Assembly: GCA_965222755.1 (NCBI GenBank)
Contig: CBDCUK010000001.1
Location: forward strand, 496,001-560,000
DNA: 64,000 nucleotides
From: JABABV01 sp965222755
Lineage (GTDB): Bacteria > Bacillota_I > Bacilli_A > Mycoplasmatales > JABABV01
Reading direction: 5' to 3'
Position numbers and translations under genes: made by a program. Positions 31,325 to 42,353 of this stretch are shown piece after piece (position 1 is the stretch's first letter; each line of letters opens with the position of its first letter). Under the pieces are notes generated by a model. That model searched no databases. It saw only the letters and a list, made by a program, of their open reading frames with translations, and was not told where the DNA came from.

Positions 31325-32944
31325 TTAAGCATTATGGTTTTTAATTGCTGCTTTAATAAATGCAACAAACATTGGGTTTGGTTTATTAGGTTTCGAATTG
31401 AACTCTGGATGGGCTTGTGTTGCTATAAAAAATGGATGATTTTTCAATTCTAAAAACTCAACTAAAGGCTTCGTGCTATCTTTTCCCGAAAAGAATAAAT
31501 CACTATTTTTAAATTGATTTAAAAATTCATTATTAAACTCAAAACGATGACGATGACGCTCTAAAATTTCAGTTTTATCATTATAAATTTTTGAAATTAA
31601 ACTACCAGCAACTAGTAATGATTTATTTTCACCTAATCTTAAAGTTCCCCCAATTTTAGAATCTTGTTTTTTACCATGTAAAATATCAATTACCGGATAT
31701 GGAGTGTTACTATCAAATTCAGTAGAATTAGCATTTTTTAAATTTAAAACATTTCTAGCGAATTCGATAACTGCGACTTGCATTCCAAGACAAATCCCAA
31801 AATAAGGAATTTTATTAACTCGAGCATATTGGGCAGAAAGGATTTTTCCTTCGACTCCTCGAATTCCAAAACCACCACAAACTAATATTCCATCATTATT
31901 TTTAAGTTTTTGATCAATGTTAGTAGTTGTTAATTTTTCTGAATTAATTCAATTAATTTTAATTTTAGTCGAGATTTCAGCAGCAGCATGATAAAGTGAT
32001 TCTTTAACAGATAAATAAGCATCTTTTAAAACTGTATATTTACCAATTAAAGCGATTTGATAAACTTCTTTTTGTTGGTTCATTTTATCAACTTTAGAAT
32101 TATAAAGATTTCATTTTGTAGGCAATAATATTTTTTCATTATTATTAATATTTAAAGCTTTAAAAATTGCTTTTTCAATTCCTTGCTCATGTAATAAAAC
32201 TGGAACTTCATAAATAGATTTAACGTCTGGTGCCAGAAAAATAAACTCTTTATTTATATAAGTGAATCTTGATAACTTAATTTTAATGTTTTCTTCAAGT
32301 GGTATTTCAGATCTTAAAATTAAGAAATCTGGATTAATACCATAAGAGCGTAATGATTGAATTGAATGTTGTGTTGGTTTAGTTTTGGCTTCACCAGCAA
32401 CTTTAATTAAAGGTACTAAAGTATTATGAATTATTAAAACATTATTCGAATTTTCCATCTTAATTTGGCGCATTGATTCAATATATGGTAATGATTCAAT
32501 ATCTCCAACTGTTCCACCGATTTCAATAATTAAAAAATCGCTTGGATTTGTTTTCATTAAATTATAAATATACTCTTTGATTTCGTTCGTAATGTGAGGA
32601 ATAACTTGAACTGTTTTACCTCCAAAATCACCATTACGTTCTTTTTCAATAACACTATGATAAATTCTACCAGTAGTAATATTTGATGATTTTGTTAATT
32701 TAATATCAATAAATCTTTCATAATGGCCTAAATCTAAATCTGTTTCTCCACCATCATGAGTAACGTAAACTTCGCCGTGTTCGTAGGGAGAAATTGTTCC
32801 TGGATCGAAATTAATATAAGGATCCATTTTTAAAACATTAATAGTATAACCGTTTTCTTTTAATAAAGACCCAATACTAGAAGCAGCAATCCCTTTTCCT
32901 AAAGATGACACCACACCTCCTGTAACAAATATAATTTTTGACAT
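31325..32944 (-). CDS. pyrG: CTP synthase
   Basis: 539 aa. It makes CTP from UTP with glutamine. The synthase domain begins IIFVTGGVVSSLGKGIAAS and contains MDPYINFDPGTISPYEHGEV. The glutaminase domain carries Cys385 in FGICLGMQ and the HPE pair near the C-terminus. The ATG at 32944 has GAGG 9 nt upstream; a TTG three codons earlier is less likely. An attenuator-like hairpin lies upstream. Confidence 0.97.
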
Positions 32945-32980
32945 ATTATTCAACCTCTTTTCAATATTTTAATAACAAAC

Positions 32981-33042
32981 AAAAATCCCGTATTATTATT
33001 TTTATAAACCAAAATTAAATTTATTAATAATAATTGTGGGAT
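32981..33042 (-). promoter_or_regulatory. Terminator-like hairpin in the pyrG leader
   Basis: Minus strand: ATCCCACAATTATTATT pairs with AATAATAATACGGGAT, followed by TTTTTG. A TATAAT lies about 13 nt before the hairpin. It may be a pyrG attenuator or simply the terminator of the upstream S-component gene, whose stop is 45 nt away. Confidence 0.55.
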
Positions 33043-33086
33043 AATTCTAAATTATATTTTATTTTAAAAATTATAAAAAGTCAATT

Positions 33087-33686
33087 TTATAATAATTTAT
33101 CAATTTTATACAATAATAGCACAAAAGATAAATATAATGGTAAAGCTCAAAGTAATTCAAAGCCGCGACTTAAATAAGCTGCACTAAGAGAAACATTATT
33201 TAATGGAATATAACCTAATGAAGTTAATCAAATAATATCAAAAACAAACGATACTAACAAGTAATTAACAATAAAAGCTCCTATTAAAAAATATGGTTTT
33301 TCTTTACTAAATTGTTTGCTCAGTGCCCCGATAAAACTTAATAAGCAAGCGTTAAAAGTAAACCCTAAATGAAATGCACCACTACTAAACAAAATTGATT
33401 TTATTAAATCTCCAATTACAGCGCTAGTACATCCTAATAAATAACTGCAACGATAACCCATATAGAAAATCACAACATCGCCTAATCGCAAATTAATAAA
33501 TCCTGTAATTTTAATATTAGTAGTAAAACCATTTAATAAAACTGCCATCGCAATTAAAGCACCACTAATTGTTAAATCAGCTACTGTAATTGTATGTCAT
33601 TTTTGAAAATAACAAACTCCAGAAAAAATAATAATCATTAAAATAAAGGCAATTATATTAGTGCTTAGTAATAATCAATTAGACAT
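33087..33686 (-). CDS. ECF transporter S component, probably folate-type (downstream of folC)
   Basis: 199 aa, about six membrane helices. The motif GDVVIFYMGYRCSYLLGCTSAVIGDLIKSI has the layout of ECF S components, and FHLGFTFNACLLSFIGAL resembles the FolT segment FTLSaaLtGliyGL. S components capture a vitamin and need EcfA/A'/T, not found here. The gene overlaps the folC stop by 8 nt, so co-translation with a folate enzyme supports folate as substrate. TGA Trp occur at both ends. Confidence 0.75.
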
Positions 33687-34833
33687 TGTATTGTTCTTTC
33701 ATTCAATCATAAACTTCATGGATAAAATAAAGGGAACCAGTTATTAAGATTGGTTTTTGGTTTTTAATTAATTCCATAATTTTAATTTTATAGTCTATAT
33801 TATTATTAAAAATATGGGATCTTGAAAATTTAAAATTAACATAATTAACGTTTTTAAAATTGACATTTAATAATCTTTGCATTTTAGTTATTTCTTTTCC
33901 TTGGCTAAAACCAACTAATAAATTAAAATTAATATTTAAAGTTTTGACATACGAAATTAAATTATTAATTGCTTCAATGTTATGAGCCCCATCAATAATA
34001 ACTTTAGGATTATTATGAATTTGTGAAAATCGACCAAAAATAATTTCCTTTGGTAGATCTTGATAATTAATAATTTTTTGATTCGTAATTACTTTAGCCG
34101 CAGCTAAAGCAAGGGCAAAATTATTTTCTTGATAAGGAATTGTTTTAAAAGGTAATTTAACTTTATTTACTAATTCAAAGTTATCACAAAAAGAATTAAT
34201 AATTGTTTGATATTTGTTTAATTTTTCTGAAACAAATAAATTGTTTTTTCTATGAATAATCCCTAATTTTTCTTCCATGATTTTTTCAACAGTATTACCT
34301 AAAAGTTGCTGATGGTCTAAGCTTACTGAAGTTAAAATAACAGCTAATTGAGTATTAAAAAAAATATTAGTAGCATCAATCCGACCGCCAATTCCAGCTT
34401 CGAAAATAGCAATATTTATGTTATTATCTCGAAAATAAAATAAGGCAATTAATGTTCATATTTTAAAAAAATTTAATTTAAATTTATTAATAAATGGTTT
34501 AATGATTTCTAAATATTGACCAAATTTTATACTAGATATCATCTTATTATTAATTTGAATTCGATCATAAAAAAACATTGTTGCAGGTGATGTAAAAGTG
34601 GCAACTTTAGCATAATATTTCTTTAATATTCAGTTTAAATACATAGTTGTTGATCCTTTACCATTAGTTCCAACAACTTGAATAACTTTAATTTTTTTTT
34701 GTGGATCACCAAAATACTTTAAACATTCTAATCATAGATTATATTTATTTTCAGGACTAGTACTATCGTTACTGATAAACATCGGAATGCTTAATATAAA
34801 TTTTGCATTATCATCATTTTCGTTAATTTTCAT
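33679..34833 (-). CDS. folC: Folylpolyglutamate/dihydrofolate synthase
   Basis: 384 aa, a Mur-ligase-type enzyme that adds glutamate to folate to keep it in the cell. The P-loop reads VVGTNGKGSTTMYLNW. Later motifs are DGAHNIEAINNLI and LAKV-type helix AAAKVITNQ. The ATG at 34833 follows AAGGAG by 11 nt. An upstream in-frame ATG lies in a structured leader and is not used. Internal TGA Trp codons break it under the standard code. Confidence 0.9.
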
Positions 34834-35010
34834 AATAAAAAATACTCCTTTTCGATAAAGAATGGGAGCATTTAATTTCAAAGTATAAACATTAAAATCA
34901 TTTATATTAGTGGATGAGAATAACATTTTAATTAAATTTAATTAATAGTTTCTTAAATTTGTACTCCCATATTTAAGAAACATTTAATGTTAATCGGCTC
35001 TAATATATAT
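34834..35010 (-). promoter_or_regulatory. Structured folC leader with a possible pseudoknot (riboswitch candidate)
   Basis: Minus-strand RNA after a TATAAT at about 35015: P1 TAACATT/AATGTTA (34986-34992 with 34921-34927), an 11-bp P2 GTTTCTTAAAT/ATTTAAGAAAC (34971-34981 with 34948-34958) whose loop contains ATGGGAG (34964-34970), and an AT-rich P3 dyad. The loop is complementary to CTCCCAT at 34862-34868. That same CTCC can instead pair with the GGAG ribosome binding site (34845-34848). This gives a plausible on/off translational switch. Confidence 0.55.
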
Positions 35011-35033
35011 TTTTTAATTATATCATATAATTT

Positions 35034-35924
35034 TTATAACATAATATCTTTTGAACGTTTCTTCTTATTTTTTTTAACTTTTTTTAATGACAATTTTTTT
35101 TCATAGAAATTACTAGTGACAACATTAGATTCTTCAATTTCATCAGACTTGATCATTGGATGAATAACTTTTCAAATAAAATATAAAACAGTAACATTAA
35201 ATCACATTTTAACAGTTGCAAAAGTTATTCTAAACGTTACCCCGACAGAGTAAGGGATTCCTAAAGTGATTTTATCTCATAAAGGAGTTGAAAAAATTAA
35301 ATAATATTCTATAAAAAAACAAAATGTAATAATTGGTAAAAGATTATTAAAATTCATTTTTCGTAAATAAAATTTTAGAATAAAAATAACAATTAAAGAA
35401 ATAGCTACTTCAGTATCAATTAAAATTAAATATATTCATTTATTAGTAATTAATGGTTTGGTAACCTCACCGTTCTTTGTAACAACTGGTTGAAAAAAAG
35501 AATTTGGAATAACAACTATAAAAATAGTTGCTGCTAATAAAACAAATAATGTTGCAAATATAATTAAAAATAAAATTGAATTATTGCTAGCTACATCTCG
35601 ACCTGCTGCTTTTGCTTTTTTTAGACTTCTTTTTTGTAACAAAAACACAAAACCAGGAATAACTCCAACCATAATCATATCTAAAGTGTACCCCGGAAAA
35701 TAAAAAGTAGGTCTGTATAATAGTGATAATAAATCAACTACTATACCACTAGCTCCTCCAGCAACTGGACCTAATAAAAATCCTGTTATTTTAACAGGGG
35801 CGCCTGCTAAAGCGGTTTTAAAAGAAGGAATAGTTACAAATGCATTTCCTAGTATTACTAATACTATTCCAATAGCAATAAACAATCCCACTACCGCAAT
35901 TTTACGATTACTTCATCTTTTCAT
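35034..35924 (-). CDS. folT: ECF transporter S component, folate family (FolT-like)
   Basis: 296 aa. The hydrophobic core (GAPVKITGFLLGPVAGGASGIVVDLLSLL, then FYFPGYTLDMIMVGVIPGF) matches the folate-family S component pattern of GP-aG--G---D-l and fpGFTLs. The C-terminal 40 residues are Lys-rich and cytoplasmic, longer than usual. Start MKRWSNRK with GAGG 7 nt upstream. It lies before the folC leader, so two S-component genes flank folC. Ligand is inferred. Confidence 0.78.
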
Positions 35925-36074
35925 ATTAAGCCTCTTTTAAAATAAATTTTAAACTATTAAACTAGCTAATTAAATATCTTTTATATACTTATATTTTACC
36001 ATACTCATTAACTCTATAACTTTATCGTTTTTAATTTTAATTTTAAATACTTGTAGTTTTAAATTTTGTATTGA

Positions 36075-36105
36075 AAAACGAATCCCAATTAAGTGATTCG
36101 TTTTT
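36075..36105 (-). terminator. Terminator of the glpFOK operon
   Basis: AAAAACGAATC/GATTCGTTTTT stem with loop, T5 on the minus strand, 16 nt past the glpK stop. Confidence 0.85.
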
Positions 36106-36120
36106 ATAATATTTAATAAT

Positions 36121-37635
36121 TTATTTAATTCAATTTCTAGTTCTTTTAACTGCATCTTCTCAGCCTTCGATTTTTTCTCTAACAAGATCTTCATGCATAT
36201 TTGGCATAAATACTCTATCTACCTCAGATATTTGTTTAATATCATCGATTGATTTTCAAAAACCTGTAGCTAAACCAGCCATATAAGCTGCTCCCATAGC
36301 TGTAGTTTCAATATTAATAGGTCGAACTATTTCTTTACCTAAAATTGAAGATTGAAATTGCATTAAGTAATTAGATTTAGTGGCACCTCCATCAACTTTA
36401 ATAGTATTTATAATTGAATCGATATCTTTTTCCATTGTTGAAATTAAATCATAAGATTGATATGCAATAGCTTCTAAAGTAGCTTTTACAATATGCTCCC
36501 TTTTTGTTCCTCTTTCGATTCCTAAAATCATTCCTCTTGAAGTTGTGTCTCAATAAGGAGCTCCTAATCCAACAAGTGCTGGTACAAAATAAACTTTTTG
36601 TGAATCATCTTTTACGTATGAAGTTAGTAAGTCACATTCTTTAGCGTTATAAATTATTTTTAGGGCATCTCTTAACCATTGAATTGCGGCTCCAGCTACG
36701 AATACTGACCCCTCAATTGCATAAACCATATCTTCGTCACCAATTTTTCAAGCGATAGTTGATAAAAGATTATTTTTTGAATAAATTAATTTATTTCCTG
36801 TATTAACTAATGTAAAATTTCCTGTCCCATAAGTGTTTTTTACATCTCCATAATTTATAGCCATTTGACCAAACAATGCTGATTGTTGATCTCCAATAAC
36901 ACCTGTAATAGGTACTTTAGCTTCTGAATTTTTAGAGAAAATTTTAGGATTAACATACCCATAATGGGCAGATGAAGATTTAACTTCTGGTAAAATTTCT
37001 ATCGGAATGTCTAGAAGTTTTAAAATTTCTTTATCTCATTTACCTTCTTTAATATTGAATAATAAAGTTCTTGAAGCATTAGAATAATCTGTTGCATGAA
37101 CTCTTCCATCAGTAAACTTTCAAATTAATCATGAATCAATTGTCCCTGCTAGCAATGTTTTTTTCTCTAAACATTTTTTAGCACGTTCAACATTTTCTAA
37201 AATTCATTTTATTTTTGTTCCTGAAAAATAAGGATTAATTACTAACCCTGTTTTTTCTTTAAACATTTCTTGGTGGCCTTCTTTAATTAGTTTGTTGCAG
37301 TAATCTTTTGTTCTTGTATCTTGTCAAACTATTGCATTGTAAACTGGTAATCCTGTTTCTTTATCTCAAAGAACAATTGTTTCTCTTTGATTTGTAATAC
37401 CAATAGCTTCAATATCAGTAGATTTTATATGAGCAATCCTTTTAACTTCTTTAATTGTCGCTTTTTGAGCGCCTCATATTTCGCTAGCGTCATGTTCTAC
37501 TCAACCAGATTCTGGAAATATTTGTGTAAATTCTTTTTGAGAAGTTGCAATAACTTCAGCTTTTTTATTTATAATTAATGTTCTTAGAGAAGTTGTCCCT
37601 TCATCAATGGCCATTATATATTTTTCTTTATCCAT
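36121..37635 (-). CDS. glpK: Glycerol kinase
   Basis: 504 aa. It makes glycerol-3-phosphate from glycerol entering through GlpF. The N-terminal motif is MAIDEGTTSLRT, with NQRETIVLWD, the GDQQSALFGQ segment and the C-terminal VDGGATKSNYLMQF motif. Many TGA-encoded Trp are present. It is last gene of glpF-glpO-glpK, 13 nt after glpO. Confidence 0.97.
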
Positions 37636-37648
37636 GGTTTGACCTTCC

Positions 37649-38773
37649 TTAATTATTTTTTAATTTTAATTCAACATTATTATTTTTTAATAGTCTAATA
37701 GCTTCTAAAGCAATTGCTGGAGAAGAACTAAGTCCTGGTGATTTAATTCCTGCCAAATTTATAAATTCTTTATTTTTTCCATATGCAATATGAAAATCAT
37801 TAGTATCTATATATATTGGTCGAGAACCAGAAAATACTCTTTCTGTTTTATTTAAATCCAAAGTTGGGATAATTTTAGTTCCGATTTGGGCAATTAGTTT
37901 AAATTTTTCTTGAGTGACAAGTCTTGTATCATTGATATCTACGCCATCCTCAGCAGTAGGACCAACTAAAGTTCTTCCATCAGGCATCGGAGATACAATT
38001 ACTCCTTTTCCATATATTGATGGGACTTTAAACAAAATACTATTAACTTTATGAGTTTCTTCTTTTGATAAAACTCTGTATTCACCGCGTCTAGTAGTTA
38101 ATTTTAATGTGCCTTCATCAGCCATTTGAGAAATTAAATTAGTAAAATGTCCAGATGCATTAATAATATTTTTAGCAATAACTTCATAGTCATTATTAAT
38201 CTCAATAATATATTTATTATTTTTTCGAGTAATATTTGTGACTTTTGAAGAAGTTAATATATCTGAAGAATTTTCTAAACTTCTAGCAATTTCTTTAGTT
38301 GCGATAACAGGATCAATCACTACAGATGATCGGCATAAAAGTGCTTTTGTAACATCTTGATTGATGTTTGGTTCCATACTGAATATTTCTTTTTTACCAA
38401 TAACAGAAATATCCTCTGGTTTTAAATTATTTTTAATTCCTCTATTATATAGTTTTTGTATTTCGTTTTCTTCTTCTTTCCCAAAGGCAAGAACTAAAGA
38501 ATTTATGTTCATTCTAGGTATTTTTTTAAATTTAGGTAGTATTTCTTCTTTTCATAAATTGGTTCCAAGAATATTTAACTTAACTTCTACAGGATGTTCA
38601 GCGTCAAAACCGCCATGTAAAACTCCAGAATTTCCTTGTGTTGTTTCATCAGCTAAATAATTATTTTTTTCTAATTGTAATACGTTTAATTTATATTTAC
38701 TTAGATAATAATTAGTCATCGTGCCAATGATTCCCCCACCAATAATGACAATATCATATTCTTTTTTATTCAT
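37649..38773 (-). CDS. glpO: Glycerol-3-phosphate oxidase (GlpO type)
   Basis: 374 aa. The FAD dinucleotide motif is VIIGGGIIGTMTNYYL, and QGNSGVLHGGF (His53) matches the active region of mycoplasma GlpO. The length agrees with the short mycoplasma oxidase rather than long GlpD dehydrogenases. It oxidises glycerol-3-phosphate to DHAP with oxygen, making H2O2, a known virulence factor in M. mycoides. Its position between glpF and glpK is the same as there. H2O2 production is inferred from family. Confidence 0.92.
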
Positions 38774-38776
38774 AAC

Positions 38777-39505
38777 TTATACCAAGAAGAATAATCCGAC
38801 AACGATCCCTGCTAAAACGGGTGCAGCAACGGGAACTATTGCGTATTTTCAATTTGAAGAAACTAAAGTACCATTCTCTGTTTTTAAAACTCTCATAGTT
38901 TTATACATAATTTTATGAACAATTCGAGGAGCTAAATCTCTAAATGGATTAATAGCATAACCTGTTGTTCCACCTAATGATAGACCTATCGCAAATACTG
39001 TAAATCCGATTGCTAAAGGAGCACTACCGAATCATGTACCTTCTATTGCGAAATATGCCATAGTTACTAGAATCCCTGTTCCGATAAATTCTGAAAATAA
39101 ATTTGTAAATCACGCTTTTTTATGTGTTGGACCAGTTGAATGCATTGATAGCACAACATCAGCTTTTTCTTCTTTAATATGTTGTCAATAGAATGTATTG
39201 ATAATTACTTGACCAACAATAGCGCCCGCAAATTGCGAAGCTATATATACCGATGCTTGCGCACTTGTAATTTGGCCTCCGATTAATTGCCCTATTGTAA
39301 CAGCTGGATTTATATGTCCTCCAGTATGTCAAATATCAGCGATAGAAACACCAACAAAAACTGCGAATGCTCAACCGAAAGTAATAACAATTCACCCTCC
39401 TTTTGAACCTATTGTTTTTTTAAAATTAACATTAGCAACAACACCATTACCAAGTAATATAAGTGCCATTGTTCCTAAGAATTCTCCTAGAAAAATATTT
39501 AACAT
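38777..39505 (-). CDS. glpF: Glycerol uptake facilitator (aquaglyceroporin)
   Basis: 242 aa, six helices. The first pore motif is standard (GGHINPAVTIGQ), while the second reads YAINPFRDLAPR, with Phe in place of Ala in NPA. The Arg of the selectivity filter is retained. It is first gene of the operon, with a promoter at about 39591-39625 preceded by a direct repeat. Confidence 0.95.
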
Positions 39506-39590
39506 TGTTTTCTCCTTTTTTAATTTTGATTTTAATTTTTTATTTCTTAAAATTTATTTAATGCATAAATTTTTCTTAATTTAAATAGGT

Positions 39591-39625
39591 ATTATACGTT
39601 TTATAACACCTTTCTTTTATAACAC
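39591..39625 (-). promoter_or_regulatory. glpF promoter with tandem 11-bp direct repeats
   Basis: Minus strand: GTGTTATAAAA occurs twice (39615-39625 and 39599-39609) with a 5-nt spacer, immediately followed by TATAAT (39591-39596). A 16-nt period suggests an operator. The wider gap 39506-39857 holds no gene, only this site, a 15-nt palindrome at 39692-39706 and the terminator at 39788-39847. Confidence 0.45.
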
Positions 39626-39787
39626 AAAAAAAATAAAGTTGCAATTTAAACGATTATTTTTTTATCATATTATTGTAATTAGTATAAAACTGTGCTTTAA
39701 AAGCACTTTTTCAAAAATCACTAATTTACTTTGTAATTCATTTTAAAAAACACTAATAAAATAATCTTTTTTAAACACCACAAAATT

Positions 39788-39847
39788 AAAAAACCAAATC
39801 AGTAAATCTATTCCTAGATCTTCTGATTTGGTTTTTTAATTTACTTT
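39788..39847. terminator. Terminator after ung
   Basis: A perfect 15-bp stem AAAAAACCAAATCAG/CTGATTTGGTTTTTT with a long loop. T runs on both sides allow it to work on either strand; it lies 11 nt past the ung stop. Confidence 0.85.
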
Positions 39848-39857
39848 GTTCATTATC

Positions 39858-40568
39858 TTAAAGAGCAAAGTTTATTGGTTTTATTTTATTTTTTATTAAA
39901 AAATTATTAATTTTAGAAAATGGTTTACTACCAAAAAAACTATGATAAGCACTTAATGGGGAAGGATGGCTTGAACGAATAATGAATCTGTTATTATTAT
40001 CAATGACATTAATTACTTTTTTAGCAAAGTTACCTCATAAGAGATATCCAAAATTATGATTTTTATGGTTTAGTTCTATGTATTTTATTAAATTATTAGT
40101 TCAGTGATTTCAGCCGATTTTACTATGAGAATTAGCTTTTCCTGATTCAACTGTTAAAGATCAATTAATTGCAAAAAAACCTTGTTCAAATCAAGCTGAT
40201 AAAGAATTATTATTTTTAGTAATACCAAGATCTTGATAAAGTTCTTTAAAAATATTTCTTAAAGACGGTGGTGTTTTAATATTATCAGCAACAGAAAAAG
40301 CAATTCCATTAGCTTGATTTATTTTATGATATGGATCTTGCCCAATGCATATGATTTTAATTTCTGATAATGGTAATTCTAAATATTTAAAAATATTATT
40401 AAATTTTGGAAAAATTATTTTATTATTATAAGATTTATTAATATGGTTTTTTAGTTTTTTAAAATAGTCTTTTTTAATTTCTTGAATGATAAAAGGTTTT
40501 CAGGAATTATCAATTTTTTTATCTTCTAACAGAACTTCAATATTAAAATTATTTATGATATTTTTCAT
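39858..40568 (-). CDS. ung: Uracil-DNA glycosylase
   Basis: 236 aa. It removes uracil from DNA. The water-activating motif GQDPYH is at 76-81 and the C-terminal HPSPLSAYHSFFGSKPF carries the catalytic His. Six or more Trp are TGA, so the gene is invisible under the standard code. It overlaps rlmH by 20 nt. Confidence 0.96.
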
Positions 40569-41013
40569 TATTATTAATTTTACAAGCTCTATAAATTTGT
40601 TCTAACAAGATAAACTTAAAAACAGCAAATGGAAAAGTTAAATCTGAAAAAGAAAGTTTTAAATTTGCCATTTTTTTTATTTCCTGATCCACACCATAAG
40701 AACCACCAATGATAAAAACTATTTTACCTTTTTTAAAATCTTGATGTTCTTTTAATAAATCAGCAAAAGTATTGCTGCTGATTTTTTTACCTTTAATATC
40801 CATTAAAATCACATAATAATCTTTCGGAATTTTTTCAATAATTTTTTTGGTTTCAATTTTAATAACTTCTTTTTCATTAGTTAATTTACTATTTTGAATA
40901 ATTACTTCATTTAATTCAACATAATGTTTAAGACGATTTTTGAAATCATTTATTAGCGCAGTTAAATTGGTGTTTTTAATAGTCCCGATTGTAATCAAAG
41001 AAATTTTTAACAT
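40549..41013 (-). CDS. rlmH: 23S rRNA pseudouridine-1915 N3-methyltransferase
   Basis: 154 aa SPOUT methyltransferase. The knot region reads KGKIVFIIGGSYGVDQEI and the C-terminus LLEQIYRACKINNNEKYHK is diagnostic. It lies between dnaB and ung in one operon. Confidence 0.95.
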   Translation of the reverse strand: MLKISLITIGTIKNTNLTALINDFKNRLKHYVELNEVIIQNSKLTNEKEVIKIETKKIIEKIPKDYYVILMDIKGKKISSNTFADLLKEHQDFKKGKIVFIIGGSYGVDQEIKKMANLKLSFSDLTFPFAVFKFILLEQIYRACKINNNEKYHK

Positions 41014-41017
41014 TATT

Positions 41018-42346
41018 TTACTCTTTCTTTCTTAAATTAGTAAAAGAATTAGAATTTTTATTAAATGATAAATCAAAATTTCCAATACTACCGTTACGGT
41101 TTTTAGCAACGATTATATTAGTAATTTCACTTGGATTATTGTTAGATTCGTGTTCATAATAAGATTCTCTATGTAGAAATAAAATAAGATCAGCATCTTG
41201 CTCAATTGCTCCAGATTCTCTCAAATCAGACATCATAGGACGTTTGTTTTCACGTTTTTCAACAGAACGAGATAATTGAGACAATGCAATAATCGGTGCC
41301 CCAATTTCTCTAGCAAGCGCTTTTAACGATCGAGAAATATTACTCACTTCTTGTTGTCTGTTTTCACTATTTTTTTTACTTCCACTTAATAATTGTAAAT
41401 AATCAATGATGATCAAACTTACTTTAGCTTTATTATTATGCTTTTTAGCAATTAATCTTAGTTGATTGATGTTTAAACCAGCATTATCATTAATCGCTAA
41501 TTTTAAACTACTAACAACATCTTTACCATGAAATAATAATAGTTTCTCTTGGTTATTTAGTCCATTAACTTTTTTAAATTTTTGGCTACTAATCTTTGTA
41601 TTCAAAGAAAGCATTCTTTGAATCAATTGATCTTTAGGCATTTCTAGAGAAAACAATAATGTTTCTTTATTTTTTGCAACATTATTAGCAATATTTAAAG
41701 CAAGGGCAGTTTTACCCATAGAAGGCCTAGCTGCTATAATTATTAAATCTCCTGATTGTAATCCAGACGTTATCATATCAAAATATGTGAATCCGGTTTT
41801 TAGTCCAGGTGGAATTTGACCAGATTGTATTAGATCTATTTTAGAAATCGTCTCTTTTACAATAACATCACAATAAGTTGTTTCGTCATTTTTTGAAGAA
41901 TCCAGACCATTAATTTCATTTTCTAATTTTTGCTTTATTTCTTCTAGATCACTAGGGTTACTATTAGCGATTTTTGCATTCCATGTTTTTATAGTATTCT
42001 TTAATTTACTATGGTTATGAAACGTAATTAATTTTTTAATATATTCATCTAAATTTTTAATATCCGCATTTTGAAAAGAAAGTAATTCCAAAATATATTC
42101 TTCTATATTGGAGTTAGTTAACAACTTATTTTCACTTAAAAACAAAGACACCAAATGAACATTTGGTGAATTAGTATCAGATATAAATAAAATCGCTTGA
42201 TAAATCGCTTTATGTTTTCTGTCGTTAAAATGTTCGACACTTAACTTATCTACAATATCTAAATAGTTTTCATTATCTGATAATGCGATATTTAAAATTG
42301 CTTTTTCGATATTTAATAAAGAGTTATTTTGTGTGAAAGTTTCCAT
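41018..42346 (-). CDS. dnaB: Replicative DNA helicase
   Basis: 442 aa DnaB family. The N-terminal domain (LLNIEKAILNIALSD) precedes the RecA-like core with Walker A ARPSMGKTAL at about 206-215, SLEMPKDQLIQRML, IIDYLQLL and LRESGAIEQDADLI. It unwinds DNA at the fork. It follows rplI by 7 nt, as in many Firmicutes. Confidence 0.97.
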   Translation of the reverse strand: METFTQNNSLLNIEKAILNIALSDNENYLDIVDKLSVEHFNDRKHKAIYQAILFISDTNSPNVHLVSLFLSENKLLTNSNIEEYILELLSFQNADIKNLDEYIKKLITFHNHSKLKNTIKTWNAKIANSNPSDLEEIKQKLENEINGLDSSKNDETTYCDVIVKETISKIDLIQSGQIPPGLKTGFTYFDMITSGLQSGDLIIIAARPSMGKTALALNIANNVAKNKETLLFSLEMPKDQLIQRMLSLNTKISSQKFKKVNGLNNQEKLLLFHGKDVVSSLKLAINDNAGLNINQLRLIAKKHNNKAKVSLIIIDYLQLLSGSKKNSENRQQEVSNISRSLKALAREIGAPIIALSQLSRSVEKRENKRPMMSDLRESGAIEQDADLILFLHRESYYEHESNNNPSEITNIIVAKNRNGSIGNFDLSFNKNSNSFTNLRKKE

Positions 42347-42353
42347 ATTTTAA

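Noticed and set aside
34834..34926. Upstream in-frame extension of folC from an earlier ATG
   Set aside because: It lies within the structured leader and has no ribosome binding site, while ATG 34833 has AAGGAG.
34948..34981. Purine or 2'-deoxyguanosine riboswitch
   Set aside because: The stem-loop includes TATGGG and AAGAAAC, but the conserved junction sequence and kissing loops of that class are missing.
35970..36194. A 74-aa minus-strand reading frame at the end of glpK
   Set aside because: It overlaps the true glpK end in another frame, reads straight through a strong terminator hairpin, and has low-complexity Lys/Ile composition.
39692..39706. 15-nt palindrome GTGCTTTAAAAGCAC followed by T5 on the plus strand
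   Set aside because: It looks like a plus-strand terminator but there is no plus-strand gene to end; kept only as a note in the glpF upstream gap.
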